Assembly: GCA_947631345.1 (NCBI GenBank)
Contig: CANRKW010000007.1
Location: 1-21,984, forward strand
Source of the DNA: an uncultured Bacilli bacterium
GTDB lineage: Bacteria; Bacillota_I; Bacilli_A; RF39; UBA660
Length of the DNA stretch: 21,984 bases
Reading direction: 5' to 3'
Shown here: piece by piece, positions 20,620-21,984 of the stretch
Position numbering within the stretch: position 1 is the stretch's first letter
Layout of the letters: the number at the start of each line of letters is the position of its first letter
Position numbers and translations under genes: made by a program
Notes under the pieces: generated by a model
Seen by the model: only the letters and a program-made list of their open reading frames with translations
Database searches by the model: none
Told to the model about the DNA's origin: nothing

Positions 20620-20994
20620 CTATTCTACTTTTGTTTTCCATAAACCATGTTTATTGCAATATGAATATATAGTTGCACCTTTTACATAATCAAACTCAAC
20701 TTTTGGAGTATCATTTATTGTTAGATAAATAAATTTTTCACAAGTATCACTTACTAGGCAAATCCATTCTATTAAGTGTTCACTTTCCATAACATGATTT
20801 ACTTCAACAATAATTTTATTATTTTTAATAGTTACTAATGGTTTATGTTTTTCTTGACTTCCATCACTTGTATTTGACGTTAATGTTTCCATTTCTTCAT
20901 CACAACACATTATTCCACATCTACAATTACAATCATTTATAACTTTTATTAATGCATTACAGTTATTACATTTTTTTAAAATTAGTTCTCTCAT
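20620..20994 (-). CDS. Superoxide reductase, desulfoferrodoxin type
   Basis: 124 residues with both iron sites. The N-terminal desulforedoxin-like site is C9, C12, C30 and C31 (CNNC, CC). The catalytic His4-Cys site is H50 (EKHKP), H67 (VNHVM), H73 (SEHLIEW), C113 and H116 (YCNKHGLW). It reduces superoxide to peroxide without releasing oxygen, typical of anaerobes. Insertions in the first loop (NDCNCRCG) add two more cysteines than usual. AGGGAGAG precedes ATG 20994. Followed directly by metG, so the two form one operon. Confidence 0.9.
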   Translation of the reverse strand: MRELILKKCNNCNALIKVINDCNCRCGIMCCDEEMETLTSNTSDGSQEKHKPLVTIKNNKIIVEVNHVMESEHLIEWICLVSDTCEKFIYLTINDTPKVEFDYVKGATIYSYCNKHGLWKTKVE

Positions 20995-21021
20995 ATAATC
21001 TCTCCCTTTAAATATATGACT

Positions 21022-21050
21022 ATTATAGCATGTATTATCAAATAATTAAA
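21022..21050 (-). promoter_or_regulatory. Promoter for superoxide reductase-metG
   Basis: Minus-strand TGCTATAAT (21030-21022) is an extended -10 element, about 28 bases before the start codon. A weak TTTAAT lies 17 bases upstream. It would drive the two-gene operon. Confidence 0.55.
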
Positions 21051-21080
21051 TTAAAAAAGAAAATATTTATTACATTTTCT
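21051..21080 (-). terminator. Terminator of the site-2 protease gene
   Basis: On the minus strand AGAAAAT (21080-21074) and ATTTTCT (21064-21058) form a stem with a nine-base loop, followed by TTTTTAA. It directly follows the protease stop codon. Confidence 0.6.
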
Positions 21081-21984
21081 TTAATTAAACAATCTCATTA
21101 TATCTTGATATGTTATTACTAACATTAAAATCATTAGTAATATAAATCCAATTGTATGAAACCAATTTTCTACTTCAGGTTTAACTGGACTGCCTTTTAT
21201 TTTTTCAATTAATACAAATAGAATTCTTCCACCATCAAATGCTGGGAATGGTAATACATTGACAAATCCTAAATTAACTGATAAATATGCAGTTAAATAT
21301 AATATGTTTTGGAAACTTGTCTTAGCCGCACCTACTACAGAATACATTCCAACAGGACCTGCTAGGCTATTTAAACTAAGTTTACCTGTTATAAGTTTTG
21401 CAATAATTAAAGCCATACTAGATATAATACTCCAAAATTTTATAAATGCATATTTTAATGAACTTAATATACCTTTATTTAAATTTTCCCCTGCACCAAA
21501 ACCAAACAACATTACTTCATTTCCTTCTTCATCTTTCGTTTTTTCAGGTGTTATTTCATATTTTTTAGTAGTTCCATCTTCTTTTTTTACAACGAAATCA
21601 TATGAATCATTTTTATTTTTTAATGCAAGTGCAACTTGTATTTTATCCCATGTAGGAGTTTTTACACCATTAATACTTACTATTCTATCACCAATTTCTA
21701 TTCCTGCTTCTTCTATTGGAGCATTTTCTGTTACTAACCCAACGTAACTTAATTGTTCAGAACTACCCCAAATCATTCCTTGTAAGAATAACAATACTAA
21801 TGCAAGAATAAAATTCATTGTAACTCCTGCGACTAATATTAAGAATTTTTGATATGGTTTCTTATTACACATATATTTATTTTTAGGTAATTTTTTTTCT
21901 TTTTCTTCAACAACTTCTCCAGCCATAGCACAAAAACCACCTATTGGAAGTAGTCTAATACTATATAATGTTGGATCTTTTTTT
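21081..21984 (-). CDS. rseP: RseP-type site-2 metalloprotease, 5' end cut by window
   Basis: Intramembrane zinc protease. The frame stays open to the window edge: upstream of the ATG at 21926 it reads DPTLYSIRLLPIGGFCAMAGE, the conserved segment after the first membrane helix. That ATG is therefore internal, and the HExxH motif lies outside. Visible parts are a membrane helix (FLILVAGVTMNFILALVLLF), a PDZ domain (VTENAPIEEAGIEIGDRIVS), the second zinc-site motif NVLPFPAFDGGR with its Asp, and a final membrane helix. The family cleaves membrane-bound regulators or signal peptides. Host gene, with its own terminator. Confidence 0.92.
   Translation of the reverse strand, partial: KKDPTLYSIRLLPIGGFCAMAGEVVEEKEKKLPKNKYMCNKKPYQKFLILVAGVTMNFILALVLLFLQGMIWGSSEQLSYVGLVTENAPIEEAGIEIGDRIVSINGVKTPTWDKIQVALALKNKNDSYDFVVKKEDGTTKKYEITPEKTKDEEGNEVMLFGFGAGENLNKGILSSLKYAFIKFWSIISSMALIIAKLITGKLSLNSLAGPVGMYSVVGAAKTSFQNILYLTAYLSVNLGFVNVLPFPAFDGGRILFVLIEKIKGSPVKPEVENWFHTIGFILLMILMLVITYQDIMRLFN

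Noticed and set aside
21259..21747. Plus-strand 162-codon open frame opposite the site-2 protease
   Set aside because: The minus strand encodes clear PDZ and NVLPFPAFDGGR motifs. The plus frame has no recognisable features or binding site.

Overview
The window is very AT-rich and uses the standard bacterial code: TGA ends several genes and tryptophan is TGG. It fits a low-GC Bacillota, probably an anaerobe because the chromosome encodes a superoxide reductase. I cannot name the species. Bases 1 to about 18230 are most of the right part of a temperate, tailed, HK97-type prophage. It is inserted at the 3' end of a tRNA-Arg(CCT) gene. Bases 18231-21984 are host chromosome. Tail, lysis and the far attachment site lie left of base 1.

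Prophage layout, right to left. A plus-strand lysogeny module (15291-18153) holds a LexA-type CI repressor, a translationally coupled protein that joins a TM2 membrane domain, a zinc ribbon and a DEDDh exonuclease, and the integrase. An RNA leader sits before the integrase and can fold in competing ways that hide or expose its ribosome binding site. CI and Cro diverge from a promoter region with several ACGA-N4-TCGT operators. Everything left of Cro is on the minus strand, in tightly packed and often overlapping genes: a small DNA-binding-like protein, a DnaD-type initiator, a helicase-loader-like protein with a zinc finger, then about 20 small unknown genes. Several of these are tiny membrane proteins or a small basic protein of fewer than 60 residues. 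The early stretch ends with an EcoRI-like adenine methyltransferase, zinc-ribbon proteins, a second tyrosine recombinase and an ArpU-like late activator.

A 230-base non-coding region with a tandem hairpin separates the early genes from the late operon. The late operon runs HNH nuclease, small and large terminase, portal, prohead protease and major capsid protein. The capsid gene ends in CCC TAG C, followed two bases later by a GC-rich stem-loop. The +1 frame then stays open for 124 codons with no ATG or GTG. This is a convincing programmed +1 frameshift giving a second, longer capsid protein.

The host flank (all minus strand) carries tRNA-Arg, an HD-domain protein, metG, a desulfoferrodoxin-type superoxide reductase abutting metG, and the 3' part of an RseP-type site-2 protease cut by the window end. 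The points most worth pursuing are the integrase RNA switch, the capsid frameshift and the CI-coupled TM2-exonuclease.
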